A DNA stretch of 64,000 nt from Novosphingobium sp. B1 (GTDB lineage Bacteria; Pseudomonadota; Alphaproteobacteria; Sphingomonadales; Sphingomonadaceae): the NCBI RefSeq assembly GCF_900176395.1, contig NZ_FWXL01000012.1, forward strand, positions 24,106 through 88,105. Direction: 5' to 3'. A program made the translations under genes and the position numbers. The notes beneath the pieces were generated by a model that saw only the letters and a list, made by a program, of their open reading frames with translations, made no database searches and was not told the origin of the DNA. How positions within the stretch are numbered: the stretch's first letter is position 1; each line of letters begins with the position of its first letter. Of the stretch, positions 44,786 to 52,507 are shown in pieces.

Positions 44786-46270
44786 ATGGCTCAATTTCCG
44801 AACACCCCCAGCTTCACGGGATTCAACACGCCATCGCGGATAGAGGCGGACATTGCCGACCTCGCGCACGAAGGCACGATTCCTGAAGGATTAAACGGCG
44901 CATTCTATCGCGTCCAGCCCGACCCGCAGTTTCCCCCGCGCCTTGCTGACGATATTGCGTTCAACGGCGACGGCATGATCACCCGCTTCCACATCCATGA
45001 CGGCCAGGTGGACTTCCGCCAGCGCTGGGCGAAGACTGACAAGTGGAAGCTGGAAAACGAGGCGGGCAAGGCGCTGTTCGGCGCCTATCGCAACCCGCTG
45101 ACCGACGACGAGGCGGTGAAGGGCGAGATCCGTTCGACGGCCAACACCAACGCCTTCATCTTCGGCGGCAAGCTGTGGGCGATGAAGGAGGACTCCCCTG
45201 CCCTGGTCATGGACCCGGCGACGATGGAGACATTCGGGTTCGAGAAGTTCGGCGGCAAGATGACCGGCCAGACCTTTACCGCCCATCCCAAGGTGGACCC
45301 TGCGACCGGCAACATGGTGGCCATCGGCTATGCTGCATCCGGCCTGTGCACCGATGATGTGACCTACATGGAGATCAGCCCCACCGGCGAGTTGATCCGC
45401 GAGGTGTGGTTCAAGGTGCCCTACTACTGCATGATGCACGATTTCGGCATCACCGAGGATTACCTTGTGCTGCACATCGTGCCCTCGATCGGCAGCTGGG
45501 AGCGGCTGGAAAAAGGCATGCCGCACTTCGGCTTCGACACGACCAAGCCGGTGCATCTGGGCATCATCCCGCGCCGCGACGACGTACGCCAGGAAGACAT
45601 CCGCTGGTTCACGCGCGACAACTGCTTTGCCAGCCACGTCCTCAACGCCTGGCAGGAAGGAACGAAGGTCCATTTCGTGACCTGCGAGGCGAAGAACAAC
45701 ATGTTCCCGTTCTTTCCGGACGTCCACGGCGCGCCGTTCAATGGCATGGAAGCGATGAGCTACCCGACGGACTGGGTGGTCGACATGGCGAGCAACGGTG
45801 ACGACTTTGCCGAGATCGTGAAACTTTCCGACACGGCATCGGAATTTCCGCGTATCGACGACCGCTTTGCCGGACAAAAGACCCGCCACGGCTGGTTCCT
45901 CGAAATGGACATGAAGCGCCCGGTCGAGCTGCGCGGCGGCAGCGCCGGCGGGCTGCTGATGAACTGCCTGTTCCACAAGGACTTCGAAACCGGGCGCGAA
46001 CAGCACTGGTGGTGCGGCCCTGTATCGAGCCTGCAGGAGCCGTGCTTCGTGCCGCGCTCGAAGGATGCACTCGAGGGCGATGGCTGGATCGTGCAGGTGT
46101 GCAACCGGCTGGAAGACCAGCGCAGCGACCTTCTGATCTTCGACGCACTGGAAATCGAAAAGGGTCCTGTGGCCACAGTGCATATCCCCATCCGTCTGCG
46201 CTTTGGCCTGCATGGCAACTGGGCGAATGCGGACGAGATCGGGCTGGTCGAGAAGGAGATGGCGGCGTGA
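44786..46270 (+). CDS. Stilbene/lignostilbene-cleaving carotenoid oxygenase (NOV1-like)
   Basis: 494 aa, seven-bladed propeller non-haem iron dioxygenase of the carotenoid cleavage family. The four iron ligands are H167 (TFTAHPK), H218 (MMHDFG), H284 (ASHVLN) and H476 (GLHGNW). Y101 and K134, which hold the 4-hydroxyl of the stilbene in NOV1 as I recall, are both present at those numbers. It cleaves the central double bond of resveratrol- or lignostilbene-type compounds to two aromatic aldehydes such as vanillin. GAGGAGG at 44774-44780 sets the ATG at 44786. It is coupled to the DUF3237 gene (GTGA overlap). Confidence 0.92.
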   Translation: MAQFPNTPSFTGFNTPSRIEADIADLAHEGTIPEGLNGAFYRVQPDPQFPPRLADDIAFNGDGMITRFHIHDGQVDFRQRWAKTDKWKLENEAGKALFGAYRNPLTDDEAVKGEIRSTANTNAFIFGGKLWAMKEDSPALVMDPATMETFGFEKFGGKMTGQTFTAHPKVDPATGNMVAIGYAASGLCTDDVTYMEISPTGELIREVWFKVPYYCMMHDFGITEDYLVLHIVPSIGSWERLEKGMPHFGFDTTKPVHLGIIPRRDDVRQEDIRWFTRDNCFASHVLNAWQEGTKVHFVTCEAKNNMFPFFPDVHGAPFNGMEAMSYPTDWVVDMASNGDDFAEIVKLSDTASEFPRIDDRFAGQKTRHGWFLEMDMKRPVELRGGSAGGLLMNCLFHKDFETGREQHWWCGPVSSLQEPCFVPRSKDALEGDGWIVQVCNRLEDQRSDLLIFDALEIEKGPVATVHIPIRLRFGLHGNWANADEIGLVEKEMAA

Positions 46271-46740
46271 TCCAGCCCAGAATCCAGCCGGGCCTCGAGT
46301 TTGTCTACGAGGCGACCGGCGATCTCGAGCCGCCGATTCCGATTGGCGAGACCTATGACGGGACGCGGCGGATCATTCCGATTGTCGGCGGGGGGCGCGT
46401 CGAGGGGCCGCTGATCAGTGGCAAGCTGATCGGCAATGCGGCGGATTGGCAGGTCACGCGGCCCGATGGGGTGACCTTTGCCGACGCGATCTATGCGCTG
46501 GAGACAGATGACGGGGTGGTGATCCAGATCCGCAATCGCGGACTGCGTCATGGCCCGCCCGAGGTCATGCAGCGGCTGGCCTCGGGACAGGAGGTGGACC
46601 CGGCGGAGTACTACTTCCGTACCGTGCCCGAGTTCATCGCGCCAAAGGGGAAGTACGACTGGATGAACCGGTCGATCTTCGTCTGCTCGGGCGCGCGCTA
46701 TCCCTTGGGGATCAAGCTTTGGGTGTGGCGGGTGACCTGA
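46267..46740 (+). CDS. DUF3237 family protein
   Basis: 157 aa. The start is GTG at 46267, overlapping the dioxygenase stop by 4 bp (GTGA). Family features: LEFVYEATGDLEPPIPIGET, GGGRVEGPLISGKLI, DWQVTRPDGVTFADA and YYFRTVPEFIAPKGKYDWMN. DUF3237 proteins are small beta-barrel proteins of unknown function, frequent in aromatic-degrading sphingomonads. Tight coupling to the stilbene dioxygenase suggests it acts on the same substrate or on the aldehyde products. Confidence 0.85.
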   Translation: MIQPRIQPGLEFVYEATGDLEPPIPIGETYDGTRRIIPIVGGGRVEGPLISGKLIGNAADWQVTRPDGVTFADAIYALETDDGVVIQIRNRGLRHGPPEVMQRLASGQEVDPAEYYFRTVPEFIAPKGKYDWMNRSIFVCSGARYPLGIKLWVWRVT

Positions 46741-46744
46741 TCGG

Positions 46745-48328
46745 TCACCCTTCCGCTCTCTCCAAAAGCGCCCCTTCGTCGCGCTGAGCGCGGCGGGCGA
46801 TGAACAGCATCAGAACCGCGATGGGGATGGCCACGGCGTTGATCGACAGCATGGCCGTGCGCAAGGAGCCGGTGGCGTCGGACAGGAGACCCACGACGTA
46901 GGGGCCGATGCCCATGCCGAGGATCGTCATGACCAGCAGGTAGAGGCTGGAGGTGAGGCCCCGCATGCGCGGAAGCACCTGATCATACATGATCGCGTAG
47001 AGCGGCGGCATCCAGCCGGTGAGGATGAAGCTGTAGATCAGGAAGCGGGCGTAGAAGCTGCCGGGATCGGCGGCGTAGTAGACCCAGAACGACATGACCG
47101 GCGACACCGCCATCGCGAAGAGCGCGACCCAGGCGCGGCCGGCGCCGGGGAAGCGCTGGTTCAGCCAGTCCGACAAGGGGCCCCATGCCAGCGGGCCGAT
47201 GATGCCCATGGCCGCCGAAAGCAGGCCGAACTGCAACGCAGTTTCCTGCATGGTCAGGCCATAGGTGCGGATCAGGAAACTGGGGTTAAACGCCATCATC
47301 CCGTAGTTGATCACCGACTGCAACGTGCCGACGGCAATGCACATCATCACCGTGGGCGAGCGCGAGATGACGCGAAAGGCCTGGGCATCGCCCAGCTTCA
47401 TGCCCTGCATCAGGTTGACGATGACGAAGACGCCGAGGCCAATAACGCTCCACTGCAGCGCATGGGGGTTGAGCGTGACGCTGCCGAGTTGCATCGGCGG
47501 CTTGGGGCTGATGGCGTTGCTGATAAAGGTGAGGCCCAAGGCGACGGCGGCGATCAGCGCGAGCGCCAGCAGGTTGCCGCGTACCATGGTGGGGCTGGCG
47601 CCCCTGCCCTTCATGCCGATCCAGTGGAAGCCTGGCGTGACCGAGCCGAGCAGACCGAGGCTCTTGGCGAACGGGCGGGCCTCGGGCGCCGTCTCGATCC
47701 CGTCCATCTGGCCGCGCGCGGGTTCCTTCAGCATCCACAGGAAAGCGGCGAGGACGAAACCGGGGGCGGAGGCGACGAGGAAAGCGAACTGCCAGCCCTT
47801 GAGACCCCCTGCGGCGTGGTTGGCGTCCCACCAGTGCGCGGCGACGCCGCCGAGGATCAGCGAGCCGCCAAGGCCAAGCGCGATGGCCGAGGCGATGACG
47901 GACATGACGAAGCCGCGGCGGTGCTTGGGCCAGAAATCATAGAGCAGCGACGTGCCCGCCGGCGCGGTTGCCGCCTCGCCGATGCCAACGCCAAGGCGCG
48001 ACAGGGCGAGCATGGCGAAGCTCGACGCCAGCCCGGCAAGGCCGGTGGCGGCGGACCAGAACAGCAGGCTGATCGCCAGCAGGCGCGTGCGCACCCAGCC
48101 ATCAGCCAGCCGCCCCACGGGAAGCGAGAACAGCGCGTAGAACAGCGCGAAGACGGTGCCGTAGAGTAGGCCCATCTCGGCATCGCCGATGGCCAGATCC
48201 TTCTTGATCGCCGGGGCGAGGATGGCGAGGATCTGGCGGTCGAGCAGGCTCATCGCGTTGGTCAGCGCGACAAGGATCAGCGCGTACCATGCCCCGGGGG
48301 CCAACGCGCGGCGCGGTTCGGTGGTCAT
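46745..48328 (-). CDS. MFS transporter (spinster-like)
   Basis: 527 aa, longer than usual MFS proteins because of a hydrophilic insert around residues 215-245. It starts ALILVALTNAMSLLDRQILA and has the loop motif SLPVGRLADGWVRTRLL and GIGEAATAPAGTSLLYDFWP. GGGAGAGAAC precedes the ATG at 48328. It is the last gene of the leftward LdpA-like/aldehyde dehydrogenase/DUF2490/LigW run (22 bp after ligW) and converges on the DUF3237 gene with a 4-bp gap. Import of a lignin-derived aromatic acid is inferred from context. Confidence 0.88.
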   Translation of the reverse strand: MTTEPRRALAPGAWYALILVALTNAMSLLDRQILAILAPAIKKDLAIGDAEMGLLYGTVFALFYALFSLPVGRLADGWVRTRLLAISLLFWSAATGLAGLASSFAMLALSRLGVGIGEAATAPAGTSLLYDFWPKHRRGFVMSVIASAIALGLGGSLILGGVAAHWWDANHAAGGLKGWQFAFLVASAPGFVLAAFLWMLKEPARGQMDGIETAPEARPFAKSLGLLGSVTPGFHWIGMKGRGASPTMVRGNLLALALIAAVALGLTFISNAISPKPPMQLGSVTLNPHALQWSVIGLGVFVIVNLMQGMKLGDAQAFRVISRSPTVMMCIAVGTLQSVINYGMMAFNPSFLIRTYGLTMQETALQFGLLSAAMGIIGPLAWGPLSDWLNQRFPGAGRAWVALFAMAVSPVMSFWVYYAADPGSFYARFLIYSFILTGWMPPLYAIMYDQVLPRMRGLTSSLYLLVMTILGMGIGPYVVGLLSDATGSLRTAMLSINAVAIPIAVLMLFIARRAQRDEGALLERAEG

Positions 48329-48350
48329 GTTCTCTCCCTGCGCCTGCGGA

Positions 48351-49406
48351 TCACAGCTTGAACCACTTCTCCGCGTTGGTCTGGAAGAACTTCTTCTTGG
48401 TTTCGTCGCTCATGTCCATGGCGTCCATCGCGCGGACTTCGTCGGCAACGTACTGGTAGGGGTAATCCATCGCGTACATCACGCGGTCTTCGCCCATGAC
48501 CTGCTGGCAGAACTTGATCGCCGGCTCCCAAGCCACGCCCGAATTTGTGACGAGGACGTTGGATTGCAGGTAGCCTTCGATGGTCTTCTTGAGCGGCTTC
48601 ATGCGCTCGTAGCGCTGCGAGCGGACGCCGGCCTGGTGCATGTAATCGAGGCGATAGAGCCAGTACGGCAGCGCCTCGCCCATGTGGCCGACCATGATCT
48701 GCAAGCTGGGGTACTTGTCGAAGATGCCGATGGTGATGAGGCGCAGCAGGTGCATGCCGGTCTCCACGCCGAAGCCGAAGATGGCGCCATCAAGCCCGGC
48801 ATCGAGCATCGGGCCGATCATCGCATCCGGAGATGTTGCCGGGTGGATGTAAAGCGGCTGATCGACTTCGACGAGGGCGCGGAAGATCGGGTCGAAGAAC
48901 TCCTCGTCGAGGTAGCGCCCTTGCGTGTGGCTGTTGATCTGGATGCCCTTGAAGCCCAGTTCCTTCGCGCCGCGATGGATTTCGCGGGCAGACCATTCGG
49001 GGTCCTGCGGGGCGACAGTGCCCATGCCGATGTAGCGGTCCGGATGCTTCTCGCAAGCAGCGGCGAGCGTATCGTTGGCGCGGGTGGCGAGCGTCTTGGC
49101 CTCCTCGATATCCAGCAAAGGCTGGACACCGGGCGAGGTCAGCGCGAGGATCGCCTTGTCGATGCCGGTCGCATCCATGTCGGCGATGCGCCGATCACCG
49201 AGATCGAGCAGGCGCTCGAGAATTTGCGTGGCGCGCTCTGACGGGGACTGCGCATAGAAGCCCCAGAGCGAGACCATGCCCTTGTCCGCCGTGCCATCGC
49301 GGATCATGCGCAAATAAACGTCGATGATCTCGCGCGTGGCAAAGGCTTCTTCGGTGGCGATGCGCAGGTAGCCCTGTTCAGCACCGGTCTTGAGTTCTGT
49401 CGTCAT
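48351..49406 (-). CDS. ligW: 5-Carboxyvanillate decarboxylase LigW
   Basis: 351 aa, amidohydrolase superfamily, metal-dependent non-oxidative decarboxylase that removes CO2 from 5-carboxyvanillate (from biphenyl-type lignin dimers) to give vanillate. The Mn-binding and active-site residues reported for LigW of N. aromaticivorans, as I remember them, are at identical positions here: E19, R58, H188 (YIHPA), H241 (VGHMGE), D314 and Y317 (AMDYPYQY). The ribosome site AAGGA lies in the 3' arm of a strong hairpin that abuts the ATG. It follows the DUF2490 gene and precedes an MFS transporter. Confidence 0.95.
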   Translation of the reverse strand: MTTELKTGAEQGYLRIATEEAFATREIIDVYLRMIRDGTADKGMVSLWGFYAQSPSERATQILERLLDLGDRRIADMDATGIDKAILALTSPGVQPLLDIEEAKTLATRANDTLAAACEKHPDRYIGMGTVAPQDPEWSAREIHRGAKELGFKGIQINSHTQGRYLDEEFFDPIFRALVEVDQPLYIHPATSPDAMIGPMLDAGLDGAIFGFGVETGMHLLRLITIGIFDKYPSLQIMVGHMGEALPYWLYRLDYMHQAGVRSQRYERMKPLKKTIEGYLQSNVLVTNSGVAWEPAIKFCQQVMGEDRVMYAMDYPYQYVADEVRAMDAMDMSDETKKKFFQTNAEKWFKL

Positions 49407-49437
49407 GCAGGCTTCCTTCCCGGGGAAGGCAGCCTGC
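49407..49437 (-). promoter_or_regulatory. Hairpin covering the ligW ribosome-binding site
   Basis: On the minus strand GCAGGCT (49437-49431) pairs with AGCCTGC (49413-49407), and CCTTCCC with GGGAAGG inside, giving a near-perfect 14-bp stem ending at the base before the ligW ATG. The AAGGA ribosome site is within the 3' arm, so translation of ligW should depend on opening of the stem. There is no T run. Confidence 0.55.
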
Positions 49438-49443
49438 GGTCCA

Positions 49444-50118
49444 TCACCTGCGGATGGTGAGCGACAGGCTGCCGATGTGGTTCATGCGATCGGGCACTTT
49501 GAAACGGTTGACGTACTGCCCCGAATATCCCGCCTCGATGGCAATGCCTTTCGAGATGGGCACGCCCACCCCGGCAAAGCCGCGCAACTGGTCGAACCCG
49601 GCGCGCTGGCCCCATGAGGTCGTGTCGAGATTGACGAAGGGTTCGGCCCAGACAATCGCGTTGAGGCCCTTGGCCACCGGCGTTTCGAGCCGGACCTGCT
49701 GGCGCAGGCGCCAGCCCATCCCTGAGCGGCCTTCGAGCCAGCGCTGTTCGAGACGGGTGCGCGAGGTCACCGTGCTCTTGCCGGGACCACCGACGACGCG
49801 AACCAGCGCCTGCTGGAACATGCGGTGCTCGTCGGTCGGCGTGCCATTCAACGGCTCCGTGCGGACATAGGCGTAGCCGAGGAACAGCGTGTCGCTGGGC
49901 GTGAAGCGATACCCAACGGCGGGACGCAACAGAACCTGCCCCAGCCGGTCCGCGCCGTCGGTAAAGCGCAATTGGACATCGGTGAAGAGCAGGACCTTCC
50001 GCCCGACCTCGATCGTCGAAAACTGGGCGAGCCAGACCTGTTCGTCCTCCTGCGCGGCCATGGCCGTGGCGGGGAGGCAGAGGCTGGCGGCGGCCAGCAG
50101 AAGACGCGTGCGCCGCAT
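49444..50118 (-). CDS. DUF2490 outer-membrane-like protein
   Basis: 224 aa with a signal peptide (MRRTRLLLAAASLCLPATAM, cleaved near AMAAQ). The mature part alternates hydrophobic and polar residues with terminal aromatic positions (EQRWLEGRSGMGWRLRQQVR, IAIEAGYSGQYVN, final SLTIRR), as in beta-barrels. DUF2490 members are exported proteins of unknown function. In this operon, between an aldehyde dehydrogenase and LigW, a role in outer-membrane passage of lignin aromatics is plausible but unproven. Confidence 0.8.
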   Translation of the reverse strand: MRRTRLLLAAASLCLPATAMAAQEDEQVWLAQFSTIEVGRKVLLFTDVQLRFTDGADRLGQVLLRPAVGYRFTPSDTLFLGYAYVRTEPLNGTPTDEHRMFQQALVRVVGGPGKSTVTSRTRLEQRWLEGRSGMGWRLRQQVRLETPVAKGLNAIVWAEPFVNLDTTSWGQRAGFDQLRGFAGVGVPISKGIAIEAGYSGQYVNRFKVPDRMNHIGSLSLTIRR

Positions 50119-50120
50119 GG

Positions 50121-50183
50121 GAAACTCCGGGCAAGTGGGGATGTCCCTTGCGCGTTAATGTCGACACATTGCCCGGAGGTTTC
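50121..50183 (-). promoter_or_regulatory. Long inverted repeat in the leader of the DUF2490 gene
   Basis: GAAACTCCGGGCAA (50121-50134) is matched in inverse by TTGCCCGGAGGTTTC (50169-50183) with one extra base, around a spacer that itself has GGGATGTCCC and the palindrome TGTCGACA. The 3' arm on the minus strand contains the GGAG ribosome site of the DUF2490 gene (ATG 50118). Confidence 0.5.
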
Positions 50184-50206
50184 CCGATCACGTCAAAGCC
50201 CGCCGA

Positions 50207-51637
50207 TCAACCTTCGTGCACAGCCTTGGTGACCATGCAGGCGAGCACGCCTTCGGGGCCGTCTTCTGCCCCATGACCGGACCACTTCACGCCGCCGAAC
50301 GGAGAGTCCGCGCCGCCAATCATGGTCGAATTGAGACCCAGCATGCCGGTCTCGATCTCGCGGGCGAGACGCTTCTGACGCGAGGCGCTTTCGGTCCAGG
50401 CATAGGCGGCGAGGCCATAGGGCAGGCGATTGGCTTCGGCGATCATCGCCTCTTCCCCGCCGAACGGGTTGATCAGTGCGACGGGGCCGAACGGCTCCTC
50501 GTTCATGATCGCCGCGTCCAGCGGGATTTCGGAAAGAACCGTGGGCGCGTAGAAGTAGCCAGCGTTGCCGATGCGCTCACCGCCGGTGTGGAGACGTGCA
50601 CCGCGCGTGACGGCATCGCCGATCAGGCGGTCCATCGCTTCGGGGCGGCGGGCGTTGGCCATCGGCCCCATCTGCGAACCGTCCTCAAGACCGTTGCCGA
50701 CCTTGATGCGCCCCACACGCTCGGCAAAGCCGTCGCGGAAGCGTTCGAAGACGTTCTCCTCAACGATGAAACGGGTAGGCGAGACACAAACCTGGCCGGC
50801 GTTGCGGTACTTCGACGCAGCCATCGTATCGAGCGCCCTGTCGACATCGGCATCGCCGAAGATCAGGACCGGGCCGTGGCCGCCCAGTTCCATGGTCGTG
50901 CGCAGCATGTTGTCGGCGGCAAGGCGCATGAGGTGCTTGCCGACGACGGTCGAGCCGGTGAACGACAGCTTGCGGATGACCGGTGAGCCAAGCAGGTGTC
51001 GGCTGACCTCGTCCGGCACACCGAACACGGCCTGCGCGACTTCCTTGGGCAGGCCGGCATCAAGCAGGCACTGGAGAACGCCGAGCGCGGAAGCGGGCGT
51101 TTCCTCGGCTGCCTTGAGGATGACCGAGCAACCGGCAGCGATCGGCGCGCCGAGCTTGCGCCCCGGATTGCCGAGCGGGAAGTTCCACGGCGCGAAGGCA
51201 GCAACAGGGCCGACCGGTTCGTGCGTGATCGTGCCGCGCTGTCCGGCAGGGCGGACGAGCGTGCGGCCATAGATGCGGAAGACTTCGCCGGCGTAGAAGT
51301 TGAACAGGCCGACGTTCATCAGGACTTCGATGCGCGCCTCGGGAAGGGTCTTGCCCTCTTCCATCGTGGCGATGCGCGCGAGGTCCTCCTGTCGCTCCAG
51401 CATCAGGCGGGCCGCGCCCTGCAGCACGGCGGCGCGCTGCTGCGGGGTGCTGTCGCGCCAGATGCGGAAGCCCTTTGCCGCGACTTCGAGCGCGCGATCG
51501 AGATCGGCGGGTTCGGCCAGCGGCAGTTCGCCGATGGTCTCGCCCGTGGCGGGATTGACGACGGCGTGGGTGCGGCGGCCTTCGCCCTGCACGCGCTGGC
51601 CATCGATGATCATGTGAAGCGAAGGATAAGTGGTCAT
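50207..51637 (-). CDS. NAD(P)-dependent aldehyde dehydrogenase
   Basis: 476 aa. Catalytic C284 in NAGQVCVSPTRF, general base E250 in MELGGHGP, and cofactor motif FTGSTVVG; FAPWNFPLGNPGRK is the usual substrate-tunnel entry. Closest in look to succinate-semialdehyde dehydrogenase-like ALDHs. In this cluster it probably oxidises the aromatic aldehydes made by stilbene cleavage (vanillin to vanillate), but this is inferred from position. It follows the LdpA-like gene (57-bp gap holding a hairpin). Confidence 0.92.
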   Translation of the reverse strand: MTTYPSLHMIIDGQRVQGEGRRTHAVVNPATGETIGELPLAEPADLDRALEVAAKGFRIWRDSTPQQRAAVLQGAARLMLERQEDLARIATMEEGKTLPEARIEVLMNVGLFNFYAGEVFRIYGRTLVRPAGQRGTITHEPVGPVAAFAPWNFPLGNPGRKLGAPIAAGCSVILKAAEETPASALGVLQCLLDAGLPKEVAQAVFGVPDEVSRHLLGSPVIRKLSFTGSTVVGKHLMRLAADNMLRTTMELGGHGPVLIFGDADVDRALDTMAASKYRNAGQVCVSPTRFIVEENVFERFRDGFAERVGRIKVGNGLEDGSQMGPMANARRPEAMDRLIGDAVTRGARLHTGGERIGNAGYFYAPTVLSEIPLDAAIMNEEPFGPVALINPFGGEEAMIAEANRLPYGLAAYAWTESASRQKRLAREIETGMLGLNSTMIGGADSPFGGVKWSGHGAEDGPEGVLACMVTKAVHEG

Positions 51638-51657
51638 TGCAATTCCATGGTTGCCGA

Positions 51658-51683
51658 CGGGGGCCGGGAGGAGATGGCCCCCG
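51658..51683 (-). promoter_or_regulatory. Intercistronic hairpin before the aldehyde dehydrogenase
   Basis: CGGGGGCC (51658-51665) and GGCCCCCG (51676-51683) form a perfect 8-bp stem with a 10-base loop, about 20 bp before the aldehyde dehydrogenase ATG. It is the third hairpin placed in an intergenic gap of this operon. Confidence 0.5.
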
Positions 51684-51694
51684 CCAGCATTCGT

Positions 51695-52435
51695 TTAGCC
51701 GCGCGCGTTCTCGCGGTCGATGTCACCCTGCCAGCGCTGGGCGACCATTTCCTCACCCGTGACCGGGTGCTTCATGTGGAATGGGTTCAGCTTGTGCGTA
51801 GGCCACAGCCAATGATCGGTGATCAGCTCGTCAGGCCCGGTCGGATCTTCCGGGAAGGTGACCTTGGGGAACGGCACGTATTCGTGCGGTGTGTTGGCCC
51901 AGCCATGTTCGAAATCGGCGTGCCAGATCGGCATGTAGTTGAGGATGTGCATCCGCCATACGCCGTCCACCTTCTTGTAGGTGTTCTCGTAGATGCCGCC
52001 TTCCCACCACTGCCGCGCCTTGAGGTGCGGGGCATCGCCTTCGTAGTCCTTGTGACGGCCAGCCTGCATCATCGAGCGGGCGCGGCCCAGTGCGGTGACG
52101 CCATCGGGTTGGATATTGATGATGTCCTGCAACTGCGGGTGATCGAGCAGGAAGCCATCGATCGGGCCATTGTTGCCGTAAGTGAAGCGCTTCTGGAAGC
52201 GTTCGACATAGAGACGGCGGACGCCTTCCTTGCCCTTCCACACGCCGCCGAAGAAGCGCACTTCGCCATCGTCGGTGAACAGGTCGACCGTCTCGTTATA
52301 CATGCACTTGTCGATCAAATAACCATAGAGGTGCTGCAGCTTGCGGATATCAAGCTCATCCTCGCGCACCGTCAGGCGCTTTTCGAGATCGGCAAGCCGG
52401 CTTTCCAGCGCGGCAATCTGGCTGTCATCGGACAC
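51695..52435 (-). CDS. NTF2/SnoaL-like protein, possible diarylpropane lyase LdpA homologue
   Basis: 246 aa. A short N-terminal coiled segment (ALESRLADLEKRLTVREDEL) is followed by an NTF2-fold domain: LQHLYGYLIDKCMYNETVDL, FTDDGEVRFFGGVWKG, then RSMMQAGRHKD and GVWRMHILNYMPIWH. This is the SnoaL-like/NTF2 family. N. aromaticivorans LdpA (LsdE), which deformylates diarylpropanediols to lignostilbenes, is of this superfamily and would feed a stilbene dioxygenase, but I cannot tell whether this is LdpA or a paralogue. AGGGAG (52442-52447) lies six bases before GTG 52435, which is preferred to the TTG at 52441. Confidence 0.7.
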   Translation of the reverse strand: MSDDSQIAALESRLADLEKRLTVREDELDIRKLQHLYGYLIDKCMYNETVDLFTDDGEVRFFGGVWKGKEGVRRLYVERFQKRFTYGNNGPIDGFLLDHPQLQDIINIQPDGVTALGRARSMMQAGRHKDYEGDAPHLKARQWWEGGIYENTYKKVDGVWRMHILNYMPIWHADFEHGWANTPHEYVPFPKVTFPEDPTGPDELITDHWLWPTHKLNPFHMKHPVTGEEMVAQRWQGDIDRENARG

Positions 52436-52464
52436 GTCCAACTCCCTTATATTTTGGCATCTAT

Positions 52465-52485
52465 TTTGTAAGTCTTACTAACAAT
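52465..52485. promoter_or_regulatory. Candidate MarR operator, site B
   Basis: TTTGTAAG, TCTTA, CTAACAAT: half sites TTGTAAG and CTAACAA in inversion around five bases, the most symmetrical of the three sites. It lies 30 bp upstream of the LdpA-like gene start and would block its promoter. Read on the minus strand it begins ATTGTTAG, as sites A and C do. Confidence 0.65.
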
Positions 52486-52507
52486 CTGACGGGCCTTGAC
52501 GATGCTG

